Positions 44,831 through 54,622 of a stretch of DNA of 64,000 bases are shown here, one piece after another. A model generated the notes under the pieces. It saw only the letters and a list, made by a program, of their open reading frames with translations, searched no databases and was not told the origin of the DNA. The DNA is from Caenorhabditis remanei (lineage: Eukaryota; Nematoda; Chromadorea; Rhabditida; Rhabditidae): NCBI RefSeq assembly GCF_010183535.1, contig NC_071330.1, positions 12,567,717-12,631,716 of the forward strand, given 5' to 3'. Each line of letters starts with the position of its first letter. The stretch's first letter is position 1. The translations under genes and the position numbers were made by a program.

Positions 44831-46374
44831 TTGAGTATGTTGAAATTAAGGACTGTGCTATTTAAATTCAAAAATTATTTGTTTTACATGAATCGACGCA
44901 GATTTAAAGGTTTACAGTAAACTTCTCTTGAAGGTAGGTCCGGAAATTTGATTCAAGATAGTTATGAGCTGTCAAAGTTGACAAATCGCATCTGCATGGT
45001 ACACTTTTTCATAGAATTTTTAATAGAAATTTATTATACATTCACGTGCACCATGGGAAAGTTCAATGGAAATGTATATTCAGAGAAAAGAACAATTTGT
45101 TATGTTTGACTATGTTTGAAATGATGGCTATGTTTGAAATGAGAAATAAATTGGTGAATATTTTAAAAACTGTAACAGAAGCACATTCTGGCGAATTTTT
45201 AATATCCCTTACATCTGATGCCTGCCAATATATCAGAGGGTGATCATAAGTTGCTGATTTATACATTTGCTCATATATACATCTAGTCCTGCCACTCCTC
45301 TTCTCCCTCATTCATTGTCTTCAGTCTACCGTCATGAATCTCCCCTATTTTCTCCTTCGCCGTCTAACTGATTGTATAATTCGAAAAATTATCGCGGTCT
45401 TGAATTGCTGAAACTGTAAGTGTTTACACTTTTTTACACCCCATTTTTCTCTACAGACTTGAATTCTCACTAATCTCCAACAAAGCCAGGCAACTAGTTC
45501 GATCGCTTAATTTTAAGGCTGAACAGTTTTTAGTTCTCATTGGGAAATACGAAATATCCGTGTCGATTAGTGGATACCAATAGAGTGTTGACTCTTTATT
45601 CTATAAAAAGCAGGGCCATGATCTGGTGCAAAGAGAACATCAAATCGAGCTACCTCGGCCTAGGTTTGCTGACGTCGGAATCACGTGTGATCAAAAGGAT
45701 TAACTGAACGAAGAGGAGTATCAGCTAAACGTTTGGGTAGATCATCTTTTATCAGTTTTCAATTCTTCGAAAATTCGAAAGTTGTACTTAGCAACAGACA
45801 GATATGATTTCAAATCTATGGCCAAAGCTTTCGATTGAGTGGAGATTTTTGGAGAGTCCAACTGCGCTCCACCGAAATGTCATTGAAATATGTCACTTTC
45901 TCTCTGAGTTTCTCAATTTCGCACACAATTTTCTTGGGTTTCGATAGAGCGCGGTTGTAGGAAGTGTGTAGTTCTAATACATATGTAATACGTATAACTT
46001 TGTTTGAATAGTGAGTAATGCAACCGATTTTCAGAGCTTTCCTGGGTCTGACAAGTATACTCTCATTAGAGCTCTGGTGTGTAATAAGTTATGGATAACA
46101 AGATGGAAATCCTGAATTGGACCCAGCTGTCGTTTCCCTTGTCCGAGTTCGGTCAATTAAATGGCTCCCGAAATACAAAACTGATCAAATGTCTGCGTAG
46201 CTTCGATGAAGTGGAACACCAAACTATTTAAGAAATATTATCTGAAACTGTAGAGAAAGAAGAACTACATAAATAATTTGCTCATTGAGAATTATTATGT
46301 TTCAAAAGATGTGGGTAATTGAAAGTAAAAAGAGAAACAAGTTCAATTATCGTAATGAAAATAAGTTTAAAAGT
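44831..46374. other. Non-coding; one small palindrome
   Basis: No gene recognised. 45856-45962 is an inverted repeat (CCAACTGCGCTCC / GAGCGCGGTTGTAGG) of the same family as 58565-58640. Short frames at 45046-45311 lack support. Confidence 0.4.
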
Positions 46375-46899
46375 CTAATATCTGGCGAATTGTGCATCTT
46401 TCTTATTCTTCTTATTCGTTTTGCTATTCGACTCGACTGAGTTGATATCTTTCGTACCAGCAGACGTCTTTTTCCGACGGAAATAGAACAAGGCGATTCC
46501 GACGCAGAGAAGGATGACCACTCCGATGATACAACAAGTGACGATGATAGTCTTGGTGTTGCTTCCAGCAGTTGATGTGGTGATCAGGGATTCTGTAGTT
46601 TCAACAGCCATCGTAGTCGTCACGGGTGGATAAGTCATCGGTTCAATATGCGGGTCGGTAATCCCGTTGGCTCTGTTCTGTCTTTCAATAAATTTTCGAT
46701 AGTCCGGCGTGAAAGGTGTGCACCAACATTTTCTGAAATGATGAATATTGTTTAAACAACGGAAACTCGGCTTCAAGTTAATTTGGTACATCCAAAGACG
46801 TATCTTCTCTGATTATATTCGTTATCGGCGTCAGGAAGCATATACCAAACCAATTTAGTGAATATCAATAGTTCAATAACTCACCCCGGGGCTATACAC
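46375..46899 (-). CDS. Type I membrane protein, paralogue of the 20.0 kb gene (3' exons)
   Basis: The last exon, 46732-46375, encodes KCWCTPF, a threonine/proline stalk, the same membrane helix and basic tail as the 20.0 kb gene (TIIVTCCIIGVVILLCVGIA, FYFRRKK, KNKKDAQFARY). The preceding small exon, 46899-46885, is 15 nt (12 nt in the paralogue, a frame-preserving difference). The tail and membrane helix are much more conserved than the ectodomain, which differs in both length and sequence. Upstream exons were not identified, and transposons occupy 47.1-48.4 kb. Confidence 0.65.
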
Positions 46900-47114
46900 C
46901 TGAAAAAATATTCTATTATTTGTGGGTTATGATATTGACTATTCGCAGCCAACTCCCAATACTCGGCTAATATGTAATTTTATCATCGACCTATTTGCAA
47001 GGTAAAAATCCAAAATCTTTTTTGTCCGTAGTCGGAAATAGTGTTCTGCTTTTTCTGAATAGGTCATTACTTCTCAATAGGTCCATTACAGTAAGCAGTC
47101 ATGTACCTACTAAA

Positions 47115-47894
47115 CAGTGTGTAAGTATCGATATGACTTTCTCGATACTAGCCCATTTCGAGAAATTATCGAGAAATTTCCCGGGAAAAATTTCTCGAAA
47201 ATTTCTCGAAACTATCTCGATATTTCTCGAAAGTATCGATACTTTCTCGAGAAATTTTGAATGATTTCTCGATACTTTCGAGACGTCTCGATAATTTTCC
47301 CGGGAAGTTGTACTTTGTCAACAGTGTTATTTTTCTTCAGTGTGTTTTGAAACCGGACGTTTCAAAACCGGTCATTTCGCAACCGGACGTTTTGAAACCG
47401 GTAATTTCGCAACCGAATGTTTCAAAAGCGGCCATTTCGCAACCGGACGTTTTAGAACGGTTGAGAAACGGCCGGTTTCAAAATGTTCAGTTGCGAAATG
47501 ACCGGTTTCGAAATGACCGGTTTCAAAACGTCCGGTTTCGAAATGTTCAGTTGCGAAATGGCCGGTTTCGAAATGACCGGTTGCGAAATGACCGGTTTCG
47601 AAACGTCCGGTTGCGAAATGACCGGTTTCTAAACATCCAGTTTCAAAACACACTGCAGATTGTTTGATTTATCGGGAAATTATCGAAACTCCGGGTCTCG
47701 ATACCATCAATTTTCGAGAAAAGTATCGAGAAAGTATCGATACTTTTGTGATCAAAAAAGTCTCGATACTTTCTCGAAAAAGTATCGGGAAAGTATCGAT
47801 AAAATTTATCGGGAAATTTCTCGATACTTTTTCGAGAAATTTCTCGAGAAAATTTTTGGGAAATTTCTCGAAGCGGTCTCGAAACCACACACTG
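47115..47894. mobile_element. Foldback hAT-like element with an internal inverted minisatellite
   Basis: Ends CAGTGTGT and ACACACTG with a perfect 8-bp duplication CTACTAAA (47107-47114, 47895-47902). Arms are TTTCTCGA-type low complexity. The centre, 47340-47656, is a ~17-bp minisatellite (TTTCGAAACCGGACG / TTTCGCAACCGGTCA) arranged as an inverted repeat around ~47465, which leaves long open frames on both strands. Confidence 0.85.
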
Positions 47895-47904
47895 CTACTA
47901 AAAA

Positions 47905-48137
47905 CAAACTTGTCACGAGCCGGGCCGGGCAGAAATCGGAATTTCCCTCAGCCTTGGAGTGTTTTCCGGCCAAATTCTTCAATATACTTCAGAATTCAAT
48001 CAAAAGATTGTTATGCATCAAGAAATTGGATTTTTTCAATGTAATTTTTTTTAATTTCAGAAATTCGGACAAAAATTGGGTACCTTTACTTGAAGTCGGG
48101 CCGAGCAAAATCATCCGGCCGAAAGTAGACAAGTTTG
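47905..48137. mobile_element. hAT-like MITE
   Basis: Ends CAAACTTGTC and GACAAGTTTG. Flanks ACTAAAAA and ACTAGAAA match at 7 of 8 positions. It inserted directly beside the previous element. Confidence 0.8.
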
Positions 48138-48212
48138 ACTAGAAATGAAGATAAACCACTTACATGACTGAAAATGTTTTGAAACGTTGAGAATCTTTGT
48201 TGGAGCTTGCGA

Positions 48213-48403
48213 AAATGGCCAAAAAAGCCATTCTAGCCCGGCCCGCGGCATATTAACGAATAGAAATCCGTTCCGTAGTAGCTCACGGACATAGAACTCG
48301 TCGAGATCTACATTTTGATATATTTTTCAGCTCATAATATTCATTTTGACGCGAGTTACGAGCCGGCCCGTGTCTGCCCGTTTCGGCCCGGTTGACAAGT
48401 ATG
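48213..48403. mobile_element. GC-rich MITE, one end recognisable
   Basis: The right end GTTGACAAGTATG and the GGCCCG runs belong to the same family; the left end is missing. Its interior (GTAGTAGCTCACGGACATAGAACTCG region) is related to 52130-52230 in inverted orientation. Confidence 0.55.
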
Positions 48404-48418
48404 AAAAAAGTCACTCAC

Positions 48419-48508
48419 CTCATTTTCCGCTTTGCTATTCTCCATTTCTTCTGTTCGCCAACTCGTTCAGCACCTTCTTCATTTCCAACTCGACACTTTT
48501 CGATCCAT
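48419..48508 (-). pseudogene. Broken first exon of the 48.7 kb gene family
   Basis: Corresponds to exon 1 of the 22 kb copy (starts MDRK, ends ENSKAENE before GTGAGTG) but has a frameshift and in-frame stops. It lies 3' of the main exon at 48689-49165 in their common orientation, so the local gene order is disrupted or this is a separate truncated copy. Confidence 0.6.
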
Positions 48509-48688
48509 TTCTTCAATAAAAACCTGAAAAATGGGAAAAATGATATCAATGGCTTCACAAAAAAGCATGAATGAATTTGTTTTCGTTTTCCGCCCGTCGT
48601 TGAATTTAAAGAAAATACCTTACATCTTCGGAGTCGTCAACTTCTACGGCCTCATCCATGATCAGATCGTCATCATCATCGTCATCCA

Positions 48689-49165
48689 TCATTCGCCATC
48701 GCTGTTGACCAGTCTTCTTTTTCCAAACATGTCACTATCGAGTATATCCCGCATGGAAAATCCAGATTTCCGTTTCCCCGATCCTGATGGGGGTACGACA
48801 TACTTCAGAATGATATCCAGCGTTGGGTTCTGGATTTCGAGTGGTGACTTGTTTGATTGGGTCTTCAGCTCCAGATTATAGACCACTTTCTCCCAGTGAC
48901 CACCTTGAGAGGGGATCAATGAGATCCCGACTGCTTCGGCTGCGTCCAGCTCCAGCGACTTGAAGGTAATTCCGACTTTTGTCGTGTCGTTGACATGATC
49001 CGGTTGGAATTTCTTGACCAACTCAACAATTGTCTCGCCGAATGTTTCGGGGCCGTGTGGGTCGGCCGTTATGGCATCGGAGAGTTTTACGGTGAGCGTC
49101 ACCGTCTTGAAGTACTTCTCGTAGTCGCCTTCATGCTTCTCGTGATGTACATTTATCACTTTCAC
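48689..49165 (-). CDS. Unknown nematode-type protein, main exon
   Basis: An open frame of 158 codons, with homology to the 21.5-21.9 kb copy beginning slightly upstream (EQVGGAAVKV at about 49195). Visible motifs are DPHGPETFGE, a repeated beta-like pattern (VGITFKSLELDAAEAVGISL) and a C-terminal SGKRKSGFSMRDI. After the TGA at 48689 another frame is acidic (DDDDDDLIMDEAVEVDD) up to a donor-like GTAAGG near 48632, so a frameshift or alternative 3' end is possible. The function is not recognised. No signal peptide was seen and the first exon is displaced. Confidence 0.5.
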   Translation of the reverse strand: MKVINVHHEKHEGDYEKYFKTVTLTVKLSDAITADPHGPETFGETIVELVKKFQPDHVNDTTKVGITFKSLELDAAEAVGISLIPSQGGHWEKVVYNLELKTQSNKSPLEIQNPTLDIILKYVVPPSGSGKRKSGFSMRDILDSDMFGKRRLVNSDGE

Positions 49166-49379
49166 CGCGGCACCTCCAACTTGTTCCGGAAATCACTGTG
49201 TTTAAAAATTTGGGCATAGGTTCCCCTCAATTTTCCATTTTTCGTGTGAGAGAGTGGAGAGCGCAGACGGTTAGAGTGGTTAAAGGCGCATGCTCCATTT
49301 CACAAAAATGTCCTAACAAGCTCCCATAAAGCCGAAAAACTTCTGTTCTGCCTCCAGTAATTTATTTTTCGTCAATACA

Positions 49380-50165
49380 GTCGTCAAAATAATATGGTAA
49401 AATATATTTCAGTATTTCAGAAAAATCAATAAAAGCATATAAAGTTCGACAACTATTCCGGTAAGTTGTCTAAAAGGCAGAATAAGAGGAAGTTCTCCCC
49501 AGAAGGGGAAGCATTCGAAGGGAAAATGTCACCCTTTCATCTAACCGACACAAGAATAACAAAGAAGAATGTGTCAACAATGGTGTCTTTGTCTGAGGGA
49601 AATCGTCATTTGAAAAAACTTCAAAATTGCTTCTTTTATGAAATACACTTTGTCATACTTGCAATCCGGGCCGATCCGGGCCGACGGTTTTTATTAAATA
49701 ACTTTCTTCAAAAAAATCGTATCGGATTGGTTAATAGCTCAAAAGATGAGTATTTCGACCTGTAATCAGACAAATGCAAAACAAACTTCCATGAAGATCC
49801 ACAGAGGCCCCGGGCCGGGCCGGGCCGACATCAGTTTTAGCCGGCCAGGGGCCTCTGTGGATGTTCTGAAAAATTTGGTTTGATTTTGTCTGATGGCAGG
49901 TCGGAATACCTATCTTTTGAGCTATTAACCAACCCGATACGATTTTTTTAAAGAAAGTTATTCAATAAAAACCGTCGGCCCGGATCGGCCCGGATTGCAA
50001 GTATGTACTTTGTGCATTTAGAATATTTATGTAATAAAATTAGCATATTCGTAATCTCCTGATCTTCCCGATTTAAAAAATTAAAATATCATGGGGTTTG
50101 AGAAAAATAATTACAAGAATCCCCCAAGGAAGTGATAAAACGAAAACAAAATTCAATTAATAGAC
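49380..50165. repeat. 3' part of segmental duplication (copy 2)
   Basis: Collinear with 22240-22690 except for the 352-bp MITE at 49654-50005 and its target duplication. Confidence 0.85.
49654..50005. mobile_element. hAT-like MITE with a natural empty site in the window
   Basis: Near-perfect palindrome, ends CATACTTGCAATCCGGGCC / GGCCCGGATTGCAAGTATG. Flanks CACTTTGT and TACTTTGT (7 of 8). The paralogous site at 22.5 kb reads ACACTTTGTGCAT without the insertion, so the borders and the 8-bp duplication are fixed by comparison. Confidence 0.92.
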
Positions 50166-50346
50166 GTTTCCCCCTTCAATTTTAGGACCAAGATTCTGAA
50201 AACTTGAAGTTAGCAATCACCATATATTACTTTTCTTATTTCGCCAGTGTAAGCATAAATCAAAGTTTTAGTTGTTATGGAAATGTCATCGAAAATTTAT
50301 TTTGAAATAAAAAGAAACCAGTTAAGTTCAATGATAAACAAATCAA

Positions 50347-50901
50347 TCAATATTTAGAAGTGTTTGTCCCAGAAGATGCACGACTTGTTTTCCTCTTTCT
50401 ACTTTTACTCTTAATATTTTTGACAACATTTGACTCGACATCGTCGGTGAATGTCTTCTTACTATGGAAATATAATCCAGCAACTCCAATCACTAAGAAT
50501 ACAATTCCCCCCACAACACATCCAATGATAATTGGTGTTGGGTTACTACCAGAAGTCGTTGGGGGTACTGTAGATGTAGTAGTTGTTGTTGTCGGTATGG
50601 TAGTTGCGGAAGTGGTGGTTGGTGGGTACACAAAGTCACACGCCAGGTCTGAATACATAATTTTAACTCAACATAGTTATTCAACAACTAACAGCTGGGT
50701 TCCTCATCGCAAGCTGTCTTCACAATATCAGTAATCAGTTTTTTACATCCTGATTGCAGAACTTGTTCACATAATGGTATACTTTTCTCGGGCCATTCTC
50801 TGCATTCTTCTGAAATTCTATCAACATTTGGAAATGACAGGTTCAAAATCGACTAACCACTTTCCGGCTGTTTGCAACCCATTGTATAAAAGAAATCACA
50901 G
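50347..50901 (-). CDS. Type I membrane protein, cysteine-rich (3' exons)
   Basis: Exons 50901-50858, 50809-50693 and 50648-50347 join in matching phases (1, 1). The encoded part has seven cysteines (CDFFYTMGC, ECREWPEK, LCEQVLQSGC, TAC, LACDF), a threonine-rich stalk (TTTSATTIPTTTTTT), one membrane helix (IIIGCVVGGIVFLVIGVAGLYF) and a basic tail ending SSGTNTSKY. The layout is like the 20.0 and 46.4 kb genes but the sequence differs, so it is a separate member of a similar architecture. The relic at 21.2 kb shares its last residues. The first exon was not found; a candidate upstream exon near 50945-51000 carries a stop in the needed phase. Confidence 0.65.
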
Positions 50902-51229
50902 CTGAAATAATCTTTGATATTATACATTACTTATATTTCATTACTCGTACAATTTATTGTATATGGTACCCTTGTTGCACTTCCTCCTGAAAAAATACAT
51001 TCTGTTTTCAAAAGTGTTCGAGAATTCTTACATGATGCTTGGATATCAAAACAAATTCTAGTTATTGTAGACGCATTGAATATAAAACTTCTTTGTACTT
51101 TCTAAGAACGATGAGTTCAGTAAATCAGTGCATGTCAGGTTTCTGGGTACCGTTTATTAAACTTTTTGAATGTTAATGGAAGGTCCAAGTCTTCGATAGA
51201 AAACAAGAAGGTGTATGACCACACTTGTC

Positions 51230-51389
51230 ATTTGACGGCCGGGCTTAACACCTCAAAAATTCACTATGGAACAATTTACTCGAATTCCAGCTCAAATTGC
51301 CCCAAAACTTATTTTTCAAAAATCTCTTTTGGAAACAATTTTTTTTCGGAACAAGTCGCTTCAACCGGGCCGGGCCCTTGACAAGTAAG
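51230..51389. mobile_element. GC-rich MITE, imperfect ends
   Basis: CACACTTGTCA at the left, GGGCCCTTGACAAGT at the right. No matching target duplication could be seen. Confidence 0.55.
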
Positions 51390-51771
51390 ATTTTTTTCAC
51401 ATCAACAAAATCTTTTAATTCTTCATCTCGCCGTGATCAGATTTTTCTTCTGGGGATATGTTGGGTTAGGATGAATTTATATTCTGTCCCAATGATAGAA
51501 GTACACCTTTGAACCAAAGTTTGAGCATTAATTGAAACTTTTTGAACTTTTGATATTATCTCAAAATTCAAAAATTCTATACTATTCCCCAATGATTCCT
51601 CCACATGAGTTATTTTGAAAAGCTATAGCATGTCTAATTTCAGTTCAAACTCCATCCCCTCTTCAACTCAAAGAGCTCCATAGGCAGGTGAAAAACATAA
51701 AGTCCCCCTTTCTCTCTCTTTTCCCTTCAAAACTTACTTATCAATTATATTCTGAGAAAAGGGAAAATAAC

Positions 51772-54118
51772 ATGTCTCTCTTTCGCCCGGTAACCATGCC
51801 AACTGAAGAAGGAGACAACCTCTTGGGGAAGGAGAAGCACGCATATACAAACTTCTTTTTCTTTTTCACTTTCTTGTTGATTAGATCTCGTATATTCTGC
51901 TGGAGAAGAAAAATGAGTGAAAGCAGTGATGACGAGGATCGGAAGAGGGATAAGAAGAGTACAAAGAGGAGGTGAGTAGTGTGTCCGGATGTCCAGATAT
52001 CCGATTACGGAAGTTGGGGATAATGATAATCCGGTTTATCCGGATGCCCCTCCCCCCCCCCCCCCCCCCTTTCAGACTGGTTCTGTATACCCCAACGACT
52101 TCTACTACTCCTAAATCGGGCCGATACGGGCCGGCGCGTAGCTCGCTTAAAACGCAATATTATGAACTGAAAAATGTTCCAAAATGTAGAGCTCGGCGAG
52201 TTCTATGTCTGTGACCTACTACGGTCCGGATGGATGTTCGTTAATGTGCCGCGGGCCGGGCTACAATGACTTTTTGGCCATTTTCGGGTTTTTTATCACA
52301 TTTTCCGGCCCGCGGCATGTTAACAACTCTCTCATTTATTTATCGTTAATCTCGTTTTGTTCAATTTGTTTTCTGATCTTCTGGATGTCAGCACCAAGTC
52401 CTATCTTTGATGTTGATTAGCGAATTTCGTGAAATTTTTTGTAATTTTTTGACTATCCAAGCTGAAAACTTGGATTTAAACGCAATTGAAGTTATACATC
52501 ATCATACTTGTCACGGGCCGGGCCGGGCCGGGCCCGCAAAAAAAATCCTCCGGCCCGGCCCGGCCCGGCCTGTCAAAATATAGCAAAAAATTTTTTCGTC
52601 GTTTTCCCATTGTTTTTTCGTTTACTACTTCATGGCAAACATATTATTGATTAGAAATTATAAAAAGACAACAAGTGAAAACGGAAATTGTCAGAATAAG
52701 TACCATCTTGTTTGCGAGGGTCGAATTACTAAAATGTCTGAAAATTAAAATTAGGATCATCTTTACTGTGACTGATCAGCCGAAGAATTTTTTTAAAAAT
52801 TTTCAGATATTTTAGTAATTCGACCCTTGCAAACAAGATGGTACCATTTTTAGATCCCATAGGGCCCATTTGGGTCTTCTTCAGCCCTCGCCTTATTTTG
52901 TCACTATAAACTTTGAGCCTCTCAAAGTGTCTGTGATGATCAGCCGATGATCAGAATCAGAATCAAGAACTTGCTGGAGGTTTCTGAAAGTAGTCTTATC
53001 GAATCCCCCGACCTCGATTTAGTATAAACCGAAGAAAAAATTTAATTTCCAAGACTTTCAATTCTATTTTTCAAAAATAATTTTTTGCTGCGGGCCCTGC
53101 GGGCCGGCCCGTGATTTGACAAGTATGTACATCATCACTTAGATAATCTGAATCAATTCGATACTGATATAACTTTGATCAGAGAACCTTCAGGAAGCTC
53201 GACTTATGCATGTGTTTGCACATGAATAATCAATTTTCAGTGTGTTGTCAAACTCAAATTCCGCGGTTAGACGTGCTTTTCGAACATTAATTTTGCAGTT
53301 AAATCGTTGATTACTAACGGGGCACGGATCTAAAGTTATACTTTTACCAGTTATACTGGTATACAAGATTTTTTTATTCGGTGCTGAACCCGCTGAAATC
53401 GAGGAAGCTTGGTCAGAGAGAATGTTCTAGAAATTTCACCCTGACCAAAGTTTCCGGCGCTCGATTTCAGTGGGCTGGGCACCAAATTAAACAATTCTTG
53501 AGCATGATAATGAACTCGCAGAAACACATGCATTATGATATGAAAATGTCATAATTGACCACAATACGCCTTGAAGTCTACTTCGAGCAAGAATAAATAT
53601 TCCAGATCCGACAAAGCACGTGATCGATCTCGCAGTCCAATCACACGTGGTCAATGCAAATCTCCAAAATTCAGAGAGAGCCGTTCGTCGAGTCGTGGAA
53701 CATTTGATGGCATTGAGTATATTTTTTTCAAAGAATTATTATCATAGTAGTTATTTATTTATCTGGAATTTTTATGCCAAATATATGTGTCCAATATATC
53801 TCAGAAGTTGATAAGTTTATTATCCAATTTTTTTGTTTTCAAACCATTTCTCACATTTCTAAATATCTGTGTCTATCCTATCTACTCTCCCTACCATACC
53901 TATGATATGAATCTATATTTCCAGTTAGCTAGACCTTTTCTCTCTCATTTTCCTTACATCTCAATTTCAGCCTTCCCCCACTGCCACCACCACGCCCAAG
54001 GTCTCCACAGTATCACTCCTGTCGTCAATGTCGTCGCACCTTCGACACTGTTCGGGAGCTCGCGGAGCACGAGGTCAAAGGACATGACTGTGAGATACTA
54101 TGTTATCATTGTGACAAG
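51772..54118 (+). CDS. C2H2 zinc-finger gene, first exons
   Basis: The exon ending at 51971 (KKSTKRR, GTGAGT donor) joins in phase to exon 53971-54118 (TTTCAG acceptor). The join gives a proline-rich stretch and a canonical finger C-x2-C-x12-H-x4-H (CRQCRRTFDTVRELAEHEVK, then GH), then CYHCDK, the start of a second finger cut by an intron at 54119. Two starts are possible: ATG 51772, which adds a hydrophobic stretch (FFFFFTFLLI), or ATG 51913, just after a TTGATTAG acceptor-like site, giving MSESSDDEDRKRDKK. The second is likelier for a nuclear DNA-binding protein. The first intron is 2.0 kb because a MITE entered it; the second also begins with a MITE. The later exons were not found. Confidence 0.7.
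52052..52069 (+). repeat. Homopolymer of 18 C
   Basis: Uninterrupted C run in the zinc-finger gene intron; its length may be unreliable. Confidence 0.9.
52118..52330. repeat. GC-rich repeat related to 48.2-48.4 kb
   Basis: Contains CCGCGGGCCGGGCTA...GGCCCGCGGCATGTTAAC and ATGTAGAGCTCGGCGAGTTC, matching the 48.2-48.4 kb fragment in opposite orientation. Confidence 0.5.
52503..53127. mobile_element. hAT-like MITE, 625 bp, in zinc-finger gene intron
   Basis: Ends CATACTTGTCACGGGCC and GGCCCGTGATTTGACAAGTATG. Perfect 8-bp duplication TACATCAT (52495-52502, 53128-53135). The interior holds a second inverted repeat around TACCATCTTGTTTGC / GCAAACAAGATGGTA (52701-52845), suggesting a nested insertion. 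Confidence 0.93.
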
Positions 54119-54144
54119 GTGAGTGAACTGTTAATTGTTAATTA

Positions 54145-54559
54145 CATACTTGTCAAATCACGGGCCGGCCCGCAGGGCCCGGAGCAAAAAATTATTTTTG
54201 AAAAATAGAATTGAAAGTCTTGGAAATTAATTTTTTAATTACCGTGCACAATTTCTTTAAAGATTAAATTTAAAAAAATATCTGAAAAATGCAGAAAAAA
54301 TGTTGAAAATCTCAATTTTGATCATAGAAAATTGATCAAAACGTTTAATTTAATCTTTAAAAATCTGTTTTCACTTGTTGTCTTTTTATAATTTCTAATC
54401 AATAATATGTTTGCCATACTACTTGTAAACGACCAAACAATGGGAAAACGAAAAAAAAAGTTCAATATTTTGACGGGCCGAGCGGGCCGGGCCGGGCCAG
54501 CCCGCTCTACGGGCCGGAAGATTTTTTTAGCGGGCCCGGTCCGGCCCGTGACAAGTATG
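54145..54559. mobile_element. hAT-like MITE, 415 bp
   Basis: Ends CATACTTGTCAAATCACGGG and GGCCCGTGACAAGTATG; flanks GTTAATTA and GTTAATTG (7 of 8). Parts of its interior match the 52503-53127 element in reverse orientation (CAAAAAATTATTTTTGAAAA). Confidence 0.9.
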
Positions 54560-54622
54560 GTTAATTGTATATTTAGACTGCAGGGGTATAGTTAAACATT
54601 TATAGCCTTGTTTTGAAATGAT

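Noticed and set aside
47257..47667. Overlapping long frames on both strands with repeated RNDRF / ETGHF peptides
   Set aside because: They arise from an inverted ~17-bp minisatellite inside a transposon; both strands stay open because the unit lacks stops.
49243..49300. Possible tRNA (GGTTAGAGTGGTTAAAGGCGC resembles an A box)
   Set aside because: No anticodon arm or B box follows at the right distance.
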